From: Parambassis ranga
Lineage: Eukaryota; Chordata; Actinopteri; Ambassidae
Assembly (NCBI RefSeq): GCF_900634625.1
Contig: NC_041037.1
Span: forward strand, 18,729,650 to 18,793,649
Direction of reading: 5' to 3'
DNA length: 64,000 nt
The position numbers and the translations under genes are program-made. How positions within the stretch are numbered: the first letter of the stretch is position 1; the number at the start of each line of letters is the position of its first letter. Positions 1-13,700 of this stretch are shown piece after piece. Under the pieces are notes generated by a model, which was given only the letters and a program-made list of their open reading frames with translations, did not search any database and was not told where the DNA came from.

Positions 1-1227
1 TTATTTTTGTTATTTTTGTTCTTATACTGTAATGCATTGACATTTTTCCAACACCTCTTTTTGACACATAATCCATAGTGCTGTAAAATCTCACAAAATA
101 CATGAAATATGACATTTGCTTATTATAAATTGTGCAAATAAAAGTTTTTTTTCGTGTTTTATCAAAGCTAATAAAGAGTGACTGAAGTCCTGAAGACCCT
201 GAGCTCTCCATACCGTAACACTTTGTATAGATGCACATCTAAAATCTTGTCATTGTCTTGTCTGAACTTGTACTAACAAGAGTAAGATTTGTTTGACAAG
301 CAGTGGTGTCAGGAAAAGGTGGCAGATTTGGAGTTACAATACAATACTACAATATCTATATCTTATAATACAATATCTTTGCAGCAACAGGCAATTAATA
401 CATGGCTTGCAGAGGTCCAGACCCAAGGCATGTTGATGGTGCCTAAGACAATGTCCACTAATCTACAATAAACACATGGGCCTGGAGTATAATATTTCAT
501 AATTGGATAGCAGTTTTTAGACCTTATATAGAAAACAAAATAAGTAATAAATGATAAACTTGCTTCTTCAGGTTAATTAATAAGCAAAGCCGTAGATGGC
601 TGCCGCTCCTCCTCCTTCTCCTCCTCAATGACCTGAACTTTGAGGAGTGTAATGATTAATAGGGTTTGATTCATACTCCTCAGTAAGACAAAATAAATCA
701 ATCTAATGATCAGTTACCAGATTATTCACTGTTTGTGTATTTTCTTAAAGTATTAGAATTATGAATTGTTAATCAAGTTTTTTGATCTGGCTCTCCTGTT
801 TTAAACATCATAGAACCTCATTCCTCAGAGGGCTCAGCCAGAGATATTACACTGCTGTCAGTCTGAAGAACAGAATACTGATGTGTTCCACTACTGTTAT
901 TAAAACAGAATGTCCAGCAGAGATAAGGCTACATACCTCTCTCCCTCTCAGCCTCTCTCAGCTCCAGCTGTCTTAATCTTCAATGTAACAATGGTGAATT
1001 CCTTTCAAATGGCACACCTCCATCACAACCTTTCAGGTTACTACACCACACATACGCCCATTTAACCCATCAGAATTTGCAATAATAAATAACCTTTGCT
1101 TTAACGAATGGGTAACATCTACTTATTTGCTTTAATGAACTTTAATGAAAAGTATCATGCAAATGCTACTGTCAGGTGTCCGTCTCTTCTGCATTTATTT
1201 TGAAAGAGCCTGCTTCCTGTTTTATTT
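1..1227. other. non-coding DNA, no recognisable feature
   Basis: AT-rich sequence with only short chance frames (the longest are about 60-70 residues with no family signature). I see no repeat boundaries, exon-like conserved frame or RNA gene here. Confidence 0.6.
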
Positions 1228-1500
1228 TTGAGAATTCTAACTCTTCCCACATTTCAGCTTTCTTGTCTAACCCCTCCTCAGGTGCTCCCTCCTCCAGCTG
1301 ATTACCTGGCCATCCTAACGTTTTCCACCTGTGTCTCACTGTCTCTACCTCCCTTGTGTATATTATGTGTGTGTTTCCCCTCACTCCTCGTCAGATCGTC
1401 TTGTGTCGAGCATTCCAGCCTTTTTGATTCCAGTGTTTTCCAAGGTTTTGACTCTTTTTTTGCTTTATTTTTATTAAAAAGGTATTTTTGTTTGTTTTTA
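1228..1500 (+). repeat. possible decayed LTR fragment
   Basis: A pyrimidine-rich stretch without obvious coding meaning. Its base composition (CCACCTGTGTCTCACTG, then a cytosine-rich block, then T-rich sequence with ATTAAAA) resembles the promoter and leader part of fish Gypsy LTRs and the better-supported segment at 45.56-46.13 kb. I cannot define TG/CA ends or a target duplication, so this is only a suggestion. The open frame at 1228-1632 that crosses it has no recognisable domain. Confidence 0.2.
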
Positions 1501-2864
1501 TTGCACTATAAATGTGTGTTAAAAATGAGGGTCCAAGAGGATCTATTTAATTTCCAAGCGGAACTAAAGTTCATTGTTGATAGAGGGATTGTTATTACCG
1601 ATGTGCTTAGAATGCCATGTGGAAGAAACTGACTGCATTAAAAGTTAAAATTATTCGAAGAAGAAAAAGATGAAGAAATGCAAAGAAACGCCTCTCTGTG
1701 TTTTGTCAAGAATATTTTAGAAGATTGGCTAACCTCACCGTGAGTTATCAGGCCAATGAGGTTTGTAAGTTAGATAATTAGAAATTAGCATTTGAAGGAC
1801 AGTAATTAACTTACTCTTATGTGAGAAGATTGTTTTGTCTTATCTTATCTTTGTGCTTATTTGTACATATTATTTTAGTTCTTACGATGGCATGTTGGCA
1901 TGACGACGGGTATCCCAAGACACATGCCAATATATGCCTAAGTGCGTAGAACGATTTTGGTGATGATTTGAACTGGAGGGGAGCTGTAGGTACAATATTC
2001 AGTCCATTAAAAAAGCTCAAATGTAGCAAGAAAAAACTGTTGCCAGTAGTCTATAGATTGAAACAAAATGATTCTTTGTACTCAAACTCATAACTATAAA
2101 TGGTAAAATCAGAAAGACTGATTTTTTTTTTCCAGAGCTGTATATTTAATCTTAGATTAGATCGAATGAGTTGCAGCACCCATAACACACACTTCACCAC
2201 CAGTCATCTTTGGTGAACTTCACTCAACAACAACAATCCCACTGGCTGTTTGGATTGCATGAAGACGGGCACTATGTTGTTGGCTGCCAGCTGATCCTAC
2301 AGTCTGACTGATGCATTGGCCTGTCAACAGCATTATCTCCTTCATCAGTATGGTTCATTGCTGCACCACGGGCACCGGGAGATGGAAAGAATCCAGACAG
2401 GCCCATTCAAATGTTTCCAAGCACTCTAACATCAGTGACACCGGCATGGCAAAGCGTTTATTGATAAAAAGGCGTATTTTTCCATCCAAGTTTGTGTCAC
2501 ATGCTGCAGGTAACCACTGCCAAGTAATATCACTTTACAAACGGGAAAAAGTGGCTCGGCAGAGATGCATTATCAGTTGACACGACTGTAAATTATACAC
2601 AGGTCTGCATCAGACTTACTTGCTGGTGTTTAGTTATCGAGTGTCATTTTTATGCCTCTGCAATATACTCTCATCTTGATTTTACATAAACAGTATGAAG
2701 CCAAAGGTGCAGCTCTTTAGAGTCATTTTTCAATAAGACCAGTAACACTTGGTTCTGTCACTGAAAGGATACAAAAAGGTCACCACAATGATGTGATAGA
2801 AGTAGAGGGGGTGGTGGAAATGGATGGAATTAATAATCTCTAATATTAATGGGAGATTCTAAAA
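1501..2864. other. non-coding DNA, no recognisable feature
   Basis: No gene, repeat boundary or RNA signature seen. Short frames on both strands are of chance length. Confidence 0.55.
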
Positions 2865-2901
<37 letters not shown>

Positions 2902-2903
2902 AA
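2865..2903 (+). repeat. (GA)n microsatellite
   Basis: About 39 bases of GA dinucleotide repeat with one GAAA interruption near the start. Simple-sequence tract, likely length-polymorphic. Confidence 0.95.
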
Positions 2904-3918
2904 GTGTTCTCCTTTGTACTATTGACATATATCACAGGTGACAAACTCAAGGCCGACAGGCCACATCCAGCTCACTGCCCACCAGGATTTTCACGTTTAC
3001 ATATAGCTATGTGGCTAAAAATAATATTAGCTACTAATAACTAACTACTAACTACTAATATTAGCATCATCTGCGGTGGGAAAATGCTGAATCATATCAT
3101 CTGTAATCTGACTACACATGTGCACGTGATAGAGAAGAACGGCACCTGCATCATACTAATAGAGGGCTATTGTTTGCAGCCACAATGTCTCACATTATGC
3201 CTGGTGGAAGTTAAAGGAGTTGAAGGACATTTTTAAGATATAAAACATGTAACTGCCTCCTGCTCGGCGGAGAACCACTGAGCGCCGTGTGAAACCTTAC
3301 TTTTCAGTAATCATTTCAGAGTCTTTTCAGAATCTTTATTTTTGCAACGACACATCCTATTCTGGCTATTGTTTAAACATAGAGAACAGAAGGATGAGGG
3401 TGAGGAGAGGGAAAGACGAGCACACAGCTACAGAGAGAGCTAACACCAAAGTCTTTTCCATACAACTAAGAAGATCCTAATATGGCAGTTGAAGCGGTGA
3501 CTGACTTAATCCATGTACACACCAATATGCAGGGACCTCTGCATGTCAATGAGCTGGACACACGTTCGAGCCTACCCTGCTTCAAACAGCTGGGCTGCCA
3601 CCGTTAGCCTATAAACCTGAGCTTCACCACAGCTGTCAGGATATTACATTATGTTACCGTATGTTACAGTATCCTTCATTCTGACGTTGTGTAGCTACAG
3701 TAGCTGCAACATCAGACAGAAGAAGCGTCTCTGAAAAAAGGAAGAGATTCGTGCACGCTTATGCACATGGCACGACAATAATGTCATTAATTATCCTGGA
3801 TCAGTTTGTCAGCTCTGACAGGATTTAAAGGCGACTGACTTTACTGATGATTTTCACCTCAGGTGAGCTTGGCACACACAATCCCTATTTCTAAACTGGT
3901 TGTTTGTCTCTCTATGTT
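2904..3918. other. non-coding DNA, no recognisable feature
   Basis: Mixed-composition sequence with no convincing coding frame. A short imperfect run of ACTACTAA-like words near 3030-3060 is the only internal repetition noticed. Confidence 0.55.
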
Positions 3919-4034
3919 AAGCCTGCAATAGACCAGGGTGTACTCCATGTATTGCCAATTGACTGCAGAGACGAGTCCAGCCCTTCATGACCCTGTACGG
4001 GACAAAGAATGAATGCATAGAAATGGTTGGGTTT
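3919..4034 (+). repeat. fragment of teleost dispersed repeat
   Basis: The order of words (GCCTGCAATAGACCAGGGTG, then TACTCC, then GACTGC, then TCCAGCCC, then GACCCTGTACGGGACAAAG and an ATGGTTGG tail) matches the 3' half of a very common fish dispersed repeat. The same family appears in the opposite orientation at 62.7-63.0 kb, where the complementary words occur in the reverse order. The identification is from memory of the family; only the cross-match inside this window is directly visible. The copy is truncated and diverged. Confidence 0.5.
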
Positions 4035-4295
4035 AAAACTACTTGTTAGCGATTAAACTTATAATTTCTTGTTATATTTAATTATTAAAACTACTGAATA
4101 GGTCTAAAAAGTTTGTGTTAGGTTAAGTTGTTAAAATATTTATTTGTGAATTAATTCATTCATTAAAAGTACTTGATAGTCATTAAATGTACCTAATTGA
4201 CTAAAACTACTTGTTACGGTTTGAGTACTTAAGTTTAACCCTTAAAGCTACCTGTTAGGCTTAGTTAGGTTTACACATTTAAAGTACTTGGTTAT
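4030..4295 (+). repeat. degenerate minisatellite, AAAACTACTTGTTAGG-like unit
   Basis: At least six imperfect copies of a unit of about 30-40 bases are visible. Each carries a version of TTAAAACTACTTGTTAGG followed by a TTTA- or TTAA-rich spacer: near 4033, 4085, 4165, 4202, 4242 and 4280. The copies are strongly diverged. Similar words recur at 61.38-61.45 kb, so the unit is dispersed rather than unique to this locus. Confidence 0.6.
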
Positions 4296-7200
4296 CTTTT
4301 TGCAGCTGCCATTGTAAAGACTCACATATACTCATAGTGTACTATATAGATCTGGAAGAACTACTGGAGTAAATGCAGCCATAATAAACGGATGCGTCTT
4401 TACAAGATGCAATTAAGTGCAACAGGAATGGAGACTTTCTGGTAATTCAAAGTATTCAGTCAAGCACAACTTGAATTTGAAAGTCATATGGGCAGGGTGT
4501 CATGGTTTCTGATGTAAGATGAGGAAAATAGTGGGAGGAATGACACGGATCGTGCATCATCCCTCACTCCCATTCGAGCTGTCTCCCTCATCATGCTCCA
4601 CTGATCTCACCTTTTCAATCTCCTCTTCTCTTAAGATATAAATCCCAGGGAGGATGACAGTTGCAGATGAATTACGGTGTGTGTGTGTGTCGGTGTGTCT
4701 CTGTGGTGCGATAAACTGAGTGGATGACTAAGTGAAGGAAAGAAGAAAGAAACTATAAAAAGGTAGATTTGGTTTGGGTGTGTCTGGTTGTGGTGTGTGA
4801 TGTGTTTTGGGGTTTGAGGTCCCTTTTGACCTCAGTGCTTCAGATTAATGCTGATCTATACAGATGATGGAATCGTGCAGGTAGTGTAATGGTGATAAGG
4901 ACCACAGATTTACCTGTACCTTTGTGTTAAAGTATCTCCTGTCTCTTAATGAGTAACAATATTGTGTTGATTGGTGTATTTGCGAGACATGTACAGTACT
5001 CTACCTTCTACCATATCTTCCACAATGCTCCTCTGACTGTGGGGCTATTAGCTGAAACTAAATGTTTTTCACTGCTCGGGAGGTGATGCTAAATCCAGGT
5101 GCCAACTGCTCTCTGGGGGAAGGAACACAACAGCTGGTTTGCAACATGGCAAAGGCCGCAATTAATTTGGCCTGACGTGTTTGACTGCTGCGGGGAACTT
5201 GGATATTTAGCTCCCTTCACTATGGGTCCTTCACGGATTGTAACTTTGATCTTCCCATAATCCTTGACTCTGGTTTCCTTTACTGCTGTCCTTGGCCCCG
5301 TTCCATTTCTTATTTTTACCCCCTGCCCTTGTTTTTAAGTATCTCATCGAGACATCACGACTTGTTGATGCCTTCTCTACAATCAGTTTCACATGCATGT
5401 GAGGTCAAATTAAACACCCACTGCTTCATTTTAGCTTATTAGGGATGTTGTTTGAGCAGTTGTTGATGGTAGAGGACTATTGATGAAGGAAAGGTTCTCA
5501 AACTGTGGTACATTTACCAATGGTGGTGCTCCTTCAAGGGGTTTTTAGTATCTAGTGATATTTATTTCGAAACAAAGCACACTACTACCAACTCTAAGGG
5601 GTAGAAGTGCACACATCACAACAGTTATAACATTGCTAAACAATGATGGCAAGATAGTAAGCAGAGGAGACTATGGGTGGGCTTCAGTTTGGTTAAAGTT
5701 TTTCAGTTTGTCTCCACTAGGTACTGGATTCCAATCATCTAGTGTGATACTTATGTTCCTGCAGCAGATACAATAAGCAGGGATGATGTCCTTGTGCGGT
5801 TTAAAAGGGACACCTTTTGGTACATCTTGGATTTTAGAATGTAACAAGAAAACCAAACAAAGCCATGATGTGATCTGGACTAGAAGAAACCTAATATAAT
5901 GAAATTGTGGCTCCATAAAGGAACTGTTAAGAAAGACGTGTGCAGATCAGGGGGAGAGTATTTCAAGCAGCTGATGGGTAGGAACTACACGAATGCTAAA
6001 TTACGATGGTGATATTTGAACTAAAAGATCTGGGTAGAAGGTTTAAGTTTGGGAACTACTAAAATGACACAGTAATGAGTAATATAAGTAACTGAGGATT
6101 TACTAAAAAACAATATTAACAAAACACAGATCATAACAGAAACAAGGAAGACAATAACAACAGAACTCAGGATCGTCAACAAATATAACTCTACAACCAC
6201 CTTGTACACACAGAGCCGAGCACTAAGGTAATCTCCATTGATATTTCCTACATATCAGATCCTTCTTCCAGCTTTAAAAGACATACTTGTATTGCACATG
6301 TACATGAAAGTATAAAAAATTCCAAAAGATTTGTTCCTGCTGAATGTAACCTCCCTACAAAATCCTGGCCTTACATTGCACTGATTAAACAGTCTGGGTA
6401 TACAGTGTTCTCCAGACTTTAATGAAAAGTCCTTCCTCTTCTCTCCCACCTCTCTTATATTTGCTCTATTTCTGTCTCCTGCTCCTCTATCCTGCACTCT
6501 GATCAGCGGGTTGAGGAGAAGTCAGTCTTATCAGTCAAGGCCATATAAGCTGGGGTCATGCACAGTTGCATGCAGCCACACATACACAATAACTGGGGAA
6601 AAAAGAGCACAGAGTGAGGATGGAGGAGAAGGTGAAGTGATTACATCTGTGCTTCATTACAATACACTGTTTGTACACACATCGGATTTTCTGTTATTGC
6701 AAAACACTAGTATATAGTTTTATTTGTCAGGCTCCTTTATATCCATGTGCGTTAAGCCATCGTGGTAGGGGTGGTGGTCTAACTACGACCAAAGCATTTT
6801 TTTTTTATTTTGAAAGTCTGCAAGCTAGGACATGAGTTCCTCATTTTATAAGCACTTTTAAAGGTCATCTAATTCTGATGTCAAGAAGGTGGAGGGAGTT
6901 GAAGGTGCACTGTGATGGTGTGTGATGAACCTAGCTGTTCGATTCACATGAGATCCATCAGGTCAGGCTTCAAGATTTCTGCTTTGTATCTGAACCACAT
7001 TTGGTTTAGGCCAATCAGCACCCTGTAAGGACCCACCGGACACGACAATGTGACTATTGAAACTTTTCATGTTAGATTTTAACTTACAAGCGTGTCATGT
7101 TAACTCTAATAAGTGGCGTAATTAGACTATGTCAGGAGCATTACACATTGTTGCAACAAGCATCAAATTTCAAAATACCATGACTGTGTTGTTATTCATT

Positions 7201-9439
7201 AGCATAACATTAGCCTTTTGATTTCTGCCTGTTAGCAGGGGTGGGCATTTTTTATCACATAGACTTTGTCAAGAAAAGCAAAGGGCTACATTTTTTTCAT
7301 AAATAATAAGATAAATTGGAGATCACTGGCACAATATCTGCCTTTATAAATATGCTCTTGTTACATTTTGATCATTGTGTGAGTCTTTTGCTGTCATTTA
7401 CTGCTCACTCCTCTGTCCTCTCTGTGTGTGTCCATGTCTACTTTGTGTGCTGGTTGTAGTAGGAAGGAAAGGCAGGACATTATAGTGCTATTATAGATGT
7501 AGTTTACCTGCCAAGCTAACTTTGGTTAGCATCTTTAGTGCTCAAAGCTAGGATCTCTGATTTGTATTTACAAGTAAAATCCACAGATGTTCACACTACT
7601 GTCTAAAACTGGAGACTGTGGAACTATAAAAGCACACATAAAGAGATATTTATGCCATTCTTGCTGGTGTTTTTCCATTAGTTTATCCGTGGAGTGTCAA
7701 AGAAGTGCACTCTCCACACACTTTCAGCTAGTTTGTTCCGGGTTTTAGCTCATCTGCTTAGTGACATTCAGAGATGTGTCACTGTGCTGAAAGGATATTT
7801 TTCCATTTTGGTGGCGTGACCTCAGAGAGCTCTGTGAGGTGACGTGTCCACGTTTCAGCCTGCACTCAGCATGGAGCTACTTTTTTTTTTTAGCATGACC
7901 ATAATAAAATAAACATTTTCTCCAGTCAGCATACACATTTTAGCTTTTTTCCCCCACTCCATTTCCTGTATGGTGTTACACACCAGCCCCCTGCTGTGCT
8001 TCACTGCTTTTACTGGCTTCTCTTACCTTTTATCATATTCTTAGTTTGTCCACACATGAAATAATCACAAACGGTGTGCATAACTAAGCACACGGTATAG
8101 GAGGATAAAATGTGGAATTCATCACATAATTTATTACCAAGTACCCCCCCCTTCTCTCCCTCACTCACACACCATGACTACCACTCTGTCCGGTCGGCTC
8201 TATCAATCTTCTCCATATATTGTGCTCACCTGACAATCTTCGGCTGATAAGGAGGCAGTTTTTCTCCAGAGAAATCCCCGTTAATCTCATCAGTCAGACT
8301 GTGTGTGGGAGAGGAAACAGGCCAGAGGATGGTATTTAGCAGTGGCAGGAGCGAGACAGGTATAAGGCAGTTTAAACTAGGTGGCTGCATGACAACAAAA
8401 AACCCATGTGGGAAAATGATTAGGAAATACGCACAATTACAGGACAGCTGAGAGTGTTATTTAAAAAAATAGGACAATCCAGGGATTGCATCGCAGTCAG
8501 AGATTGGTGCAGACTGTAAATACAGATGAAAGAACCTCCAGAGACACACATAGGTGCCTGAGAGGGTCTCATCATTGCCATCATGGCAATTATTTAATTA
8601 TGCAACTTTTTAACATATCTTAATAAATAAATGAAAACAAATAAGTTATATACAAATTCAGCCCAAGCAAAGTTCTCATGAACAGGGACATTATCTACAG
8701 AGACCAAAACTGCTTTTGTACCAGGCTGGACATTTTAATATGGTGGTCTCGCCTTTAGAGCTAGCCTCAAGTGGCCACTTAGAGACTGCAGTTTTTCACA
8801 ACTCCTGCCCTAGCTGAACACTTTAAGCCCCGGAGGTGTCCCTTAAATTGTCCCCTTTTCTTTGTTGCTTTTTCCCCCTAGTTTCTCTTTTACAGTAATT
8901 GGCTATTTCTCCCTTCTTAGCATTTGCTAGTTAGCCCTAGCTAACCACAAACTGCATGTGAACAAAGTAGAAATGTGATTCTGTCATCTTTATTCTTATG
9001 TATATCTTGCTGAATAAACCTGTTTGTGCTGCCAATCTTCATGAAGCCAAAGATCTTTTGGTAACTGATGCCAATTAAGTATCAGTCCAACAGTCAAACA
9101 GGGTTCCACTGGGTTATTTTCTTGGCCCATTACTGTTTACAGTATACATAAACAAAATCAATCTTTTCATTCATTACTTCAGTTTTCACTTTATTTTGCA
9201 GGTGACGCCATTTTTTTCAACTCCAGCCCATGTTTAGAATGGTCACATTCCACATCATGCAGGCCCCTGGCACTGTAGACTAGTTTACACTGTGTCACTG
9301 TCGCTTTAGTCCTATGGGAGACAATAGTTTTACACATATTTGGTATCACCTATTGTTGTTTGTGTGTCATGTCTAGACCCTTGAATGTAAGATGACCCAA
9401 TTTTTCAGATGTATTTCCAATAAAGTAATTATCTGTTAA
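4296..9439. other. non-coding DNA with minor simple repeats
   Basis: About 5 kb without a supportable gene. It contains a short (GT)n run near 4677-4691, poly-T/poly-A runs, a C-run near 8145 and a segment near 8720-8800 (CTGGACATTTTAATATGGTGG ... CTCAAGTGGCCACTTAGAG) that resembles a common percomorph dispersed repeat; I cannot set its ends. The open frames at 5555-5776, 6255-6497 and elsewhere show no family signature. Confidence 0.5.
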
Positions 9440-9780
9440 CGCAATGAAGAAAATATGGAATCAAACAGTGTCTATGTACCACCACTCAACTACTGTACGT
9501 TCTCTTATGTCTGTCATGGACTATGAAGACATTCTTATAATCATTCTACTACTCCAACACTTGCTCAGCTTATCCCCACATACTATAGAGCATCTTGCTT
9601 ACTGTTACTTGGATGGACTTCCATACAGGCAAGAAATGTCTCATTCTATTCCATCACAAAGGCCAGCCTTACATCTAGGTACAGCACCATTTCCAGTGCA
9701 CATTCCCCATATGTGCACTCATCTAGACAGTAACTGCCACTTCACTGGAAAGAGCTACAAGCCCTTGTAGATTTGAACCT
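9440..9780 (+). pseudogene. LINE-2/CR1-like reverse transcriptase 3' remnant
   Basis: The frame from 9444 reads ...RSLMSVMDYEDIL..., which resembles the segment near the C-terminal end of fish LINE-2-type reverse transcriptase where a 'FMSVLDYGDI' type motif precedes the tail of the protein. Downstream, the frame that would match the family drifts (TPTYYRAS... lies in another frame), so at least one indel has occurred. The last part near 9745-9770 (TTCACTGGAAAGAGCTACAAG) is compatible with the final tryptophan/lysine-rich segment of such proteins. No 3' microsatellite tail or target duplication was found. The alternative is a chance 108-residue open frame. Confidence 0.35.
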
Positions 9781-10473
9781 TTGCTTTTCTGTGTTTTTAT
9801 AGCTGTCGTCTGTTGCATGCTGTGTCATTTTTGCTGATCATTCAATTTTTATATTGCTGTGAATCCTCTCAAGTGATTCCTCCACTTGTATGCAATGAAA
9901 TATTGTATGTTCTGTAATAGCCTCAACTGGGAGAAGCATTATTACCTCATCTGACTTTGTGTGCCCTGTGTGAATTGTAGTGCCCTCAAACAAAGCTGAC
10001 TTTGTTTAGATTTCTGGTCATGAACGAGTAGGCGGAAGAAAGGACAGAAGAAGAGGTGGTAAGGAATTGGGAAGAACCTCAGGTCAGTCTACTGGATGAG
10101 CTGTGCCCGCCGGGCGTGAGCACTTCAAAATGATTAGCATCAAAATGTTAAACTAAGGGCACTGGTGCTAAGCCTGTGGTCCTGTATTATGCTGCAGCCA
10201 GAGAACCGGACGTGGAAAAAGCATGCACAAATGCAGAGGTCTCAGTATAAAGACTCTATTTACAATATATTTACAATATTTACAAAATTAAAGTATTAGG
10301 TATTTCCAATCTAACACGTTTGTGTTACTGTAGTGTATGATCATATTGGTTGACAGCTTGACATGAGACCAATAAAGTCAAAGCACGGAAATGGGTAGGG
10401 GACAAGTGTATGGGTATCCAAAGAAGTCAACTTTTATTAGGGGTCCGAGGTTTGTGTCTGCTTGCGCTCATTC
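9781..10473. other. non-coding DNA, no recognisable feature
   Basis: No gene or repeat boundary recognised; small direct ATATTTACAATA repeats occur near 10260-10285. Confidence 0.5.
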
Positions 10474-10477
10474 TTAA

Positions 10478-10789
10478 GGTTGGGTAGGAGATTTCAATTA
10501 GTGTAACTTCTCTTTACAATCCGATAACAACCAATTAGTTTGGCAGTTTCGCTTTAAAACGAAGAATATTAATCATCCTGCAAGGCGCCTCTGCGCGGAG
10601 TATTGGCTGGTATGTTTGTAGTATTGGCTCTCTTCCTGCTCTGCGCACACCAGAGAGGTACATGCATAATGGTCGAAGTCATATACTGATTGGGAGGCGT
10701 GGCTTCGGGGTGAAATCCAAGAGAAAGGGGCGTGTGTTTACTTTCAAAATCTGGCTGACTCTGAGTTTTCAAAATCTCCTACCCTACCT
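10478..10789. mobile_element. TTAA-flanked MITE (piggyBac-like non-autonomous)
   Basis: The left end GGTTGGGTAGGAGATTT and the right end AAATCTCCTACCCTACCT are inverted copies of each other (about 17 matched positions apart from small differences at the tip). They are flanked by TTAA at 10474-10477 and again at 10790-10793. A duplicated TTAA target is the hallmark of piggyBac-type transposons. The ~312-bp interior has no coding frame, as expected of a MITE mobilised in trans. The superfamily assignment rests on the target site alone. Confidence 0.6.
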
Positions 10790-10793
10790 TTAA

Positions 10794-13700
10794 GTTATAT
10801 TCTTGACATTAAAAAGCTACAAATGTTAGGCATTAAACACGGAGTAAAGGGTTAGAAACACATGAGTTCAACATTACAACACATTTTACAAGGAAAACCT
10901 AGGCAGTAGCCATTTTTGTCTGCCTTTTGGGGCCAGTCCCTACCCCCATGAACATGTAGAAATGAAGAAATACGATCACGCTTCATTTATGAACTGAAAT
11001 ATCAACCTCATAGATGGACTGTGTTAAAAAAGAAGAGGCCCTAAGATGGACCCCTTTGGAACCCTCAAGTTTATCTTAGGAGTTTTGGATGAACCCCTGG
11101 TGGGAGTGGGTACCTACTAATAATTCTAGAAGGGATCAGGTGATCATCAGGACTTGTATGCCTGGGCCTAATTTTGTGTAGAGATATCTACTGTACAGTT
11201 GTGTGGCTCTTGTCTTCCTAAGAGAAAGGGAAGCAAGTGTCAAGGGGATCAACAATATTTAAAAAAGAAGAGCAGTCCCATATATTGTTGGCACGGCCTC
11301 CTGGTGGCTAAATATAGCTAAAGCAGGTAGATCTGCATCTCCAAATCTCTGTTTAGCACCAATCCGGACCCATGTGACACCTTCAGATACAAAGTTGAAG
11401 GTGTAACAGTTAAAGCAACTAAAAAACTGCACCCTACCTGACAAAAACATTACATGTTTGTGTCCATATTGGCTGCAGATTGTCAAAGATGTAGTGATGA
11501 CTCAATTTTACAATTCAAAAATGCAGAAAAACTGTTGAGACTGTTGCACATTGCAGGGCGGGGCAGTGGAGCCCACATCTCAAGGGGGAACCTCTGAAAT
11601 ACTGGGAACAGGGTATATGAGGGGCCCTCCAAGACCTGGCCAGCTTTTCTCAGAATGTGCTTCTCACACACAATGAGGCCACTCATAAGTAGTTTATTGA
11701 TTTTCGATGAGAGCTTAACAATACTCTGCAGCCAGTTCCTATTGTGCACAAAGATTAAATGGTACCAATATAGCCAGGCGAACGTTAAGGTGCTCTCTAT
11801 AAATGAGCTGTAGGACGTTGAGAGGATGTTAAAATGAGTAAAGCTTCCACAAAAGGCATCATCATTGTTGCCAATCTCTTTATTGTAATTGTTTCCTCTG
11901 TTTTTAGAAGAAAACTTTAGCTAGTGGTTAAAAGACTGTGCCCAGAAACTTGTATTCATTCATTCATTCATTCATTCATTGGTGGTGACAGCCTCAGCCA
12001 GAGCTTCCTGTTTGATGAAAAAAGTCATCTTTTTTGGTCTTGAGGCATGATTTCTTACACCACTCCACAAACTCGGCAAAAGATGTGTGAAGGGCCTGAG
12101 AGCAGGAGCAGAGACAGGGTGGAGTGGAGTGGTCGATCGACTGTACAAAATAATAATATTTGTCACTTTTCAGCCTTGATCTGACACACTGACTCTTATC
12201 CAAATCGATTTACAGTCTATTCAGATGTTATCCACCTTGGCCCAAAGCTTTTTCAAGAACATACCATCATCAAACATAAAGAGGACTCTCACACTGCGGG
12301 TAACTTCAAGATCTGTCTCTCTCTCTCAGTAAATGCATTTCAGAGCTAATGTGGCCCTATAGATAGAAACCATTTAGGGTCTTTGTGTAAGCAGTCTTTA
12401 CATGTATAAATCCAATGAAAAAGCTAGCAGTCATCTCATTGTTTGTCCTGTATGCTATAGCAATTACGCTAATGTGTAAAATTAATGTAAAAAATCAATC
12501 AGACACTCATTCATTGATGATCAAATGCTCCGTGGGGCGCAGTTAAACTAGTGGGACAAAGAGGAAAAGGGGCTATATCTGAAAGAAAGTAATTTCTGAA
12601 TCACAAATAGACCAACCGGGGAGAGAGAGAGGGAGAGAGTCTGAACGGGAGAATCAAAGAGGAAAAATCCAAGCAGAGAGAGAGAGAGCTAAAGAGTGAC
12701 GGCCTCTGTAGCCTTGGGCAACCTGCTACTGTAAAAGCTGTGATTTATTCTGCCATCATCTCAGTAGATATATGATCTGAGTCTCAACCTGGCCTGTCAC
12801 GCTGCATACATATTGAGCGGCCCACAAGAATAGGGAGGGATTGATTTATTATACAGCTATTTATTATACTGGGTGGGCTGGAAAGAGAAGAAGAAAAAAA
12901 ACATAGAAAACAGCTTGAGATTAAATTTCCAAGTCCATCTATTACATCAGATTTGATCAGACGACAACGGTAACAAGCCAAATAAATCAGGGCTAATCTG
13001 CGTCTTACAATTACATGATTTCAACCACAGCAATGGCAGAAGGAGGAATGTTGGGTAGATGTCATGAAGCATGAAGTATTTCTGCACCTGTGTGATACCA
13101 AATGTATTTATTAAAGTAAAAAAAAAACATGCGGTCTAATCATTTGTATTACGCACAAAGATACCTGAAAAACCTGCACAACTCAGACATTATTATAAGA
13201 TCCAGACACTAATTTAAGACAGTGTCAGTCGAGATGCACTACGAGAGAAGTAAAAGAAATTGAATTGCGGTTGATTGGCGACGCTGAGAGCTCCGTGTGA
13301 GCGCATCTCTGCTGCGCAAATTGAAGCTTTTGTACTCTGCAATTTTTATTATGGACCAATCTTTGCAGAAATGTGGGGGGAAAAACAGAAAAAGGAAAGC
13401 CTGAATCACTTGAAACCATTCCACTCAGGCCCACTCTATTACAATGAAATACCAGCTTTAAGGATCCCAGGACCTCCAGTATGTGCTATATATACTGTGA
13501 ATACACAAGGAGTGCCCCCCCACCCCTTTATCAGACCATTCAGGACCTGTTTCCATTGTATGTATGATGGCACATTTGTGGTAGTGCTGGCAAACCCGAG
13601 CCATCAGTTTCATTTGCAGTAAATGCAGTTGGGTGACTTCAGATCTCTCATCAGCAAAGAGGAAAAGTAACAGGTCAGTGAGAGCATTTGAAGGCTTGTC

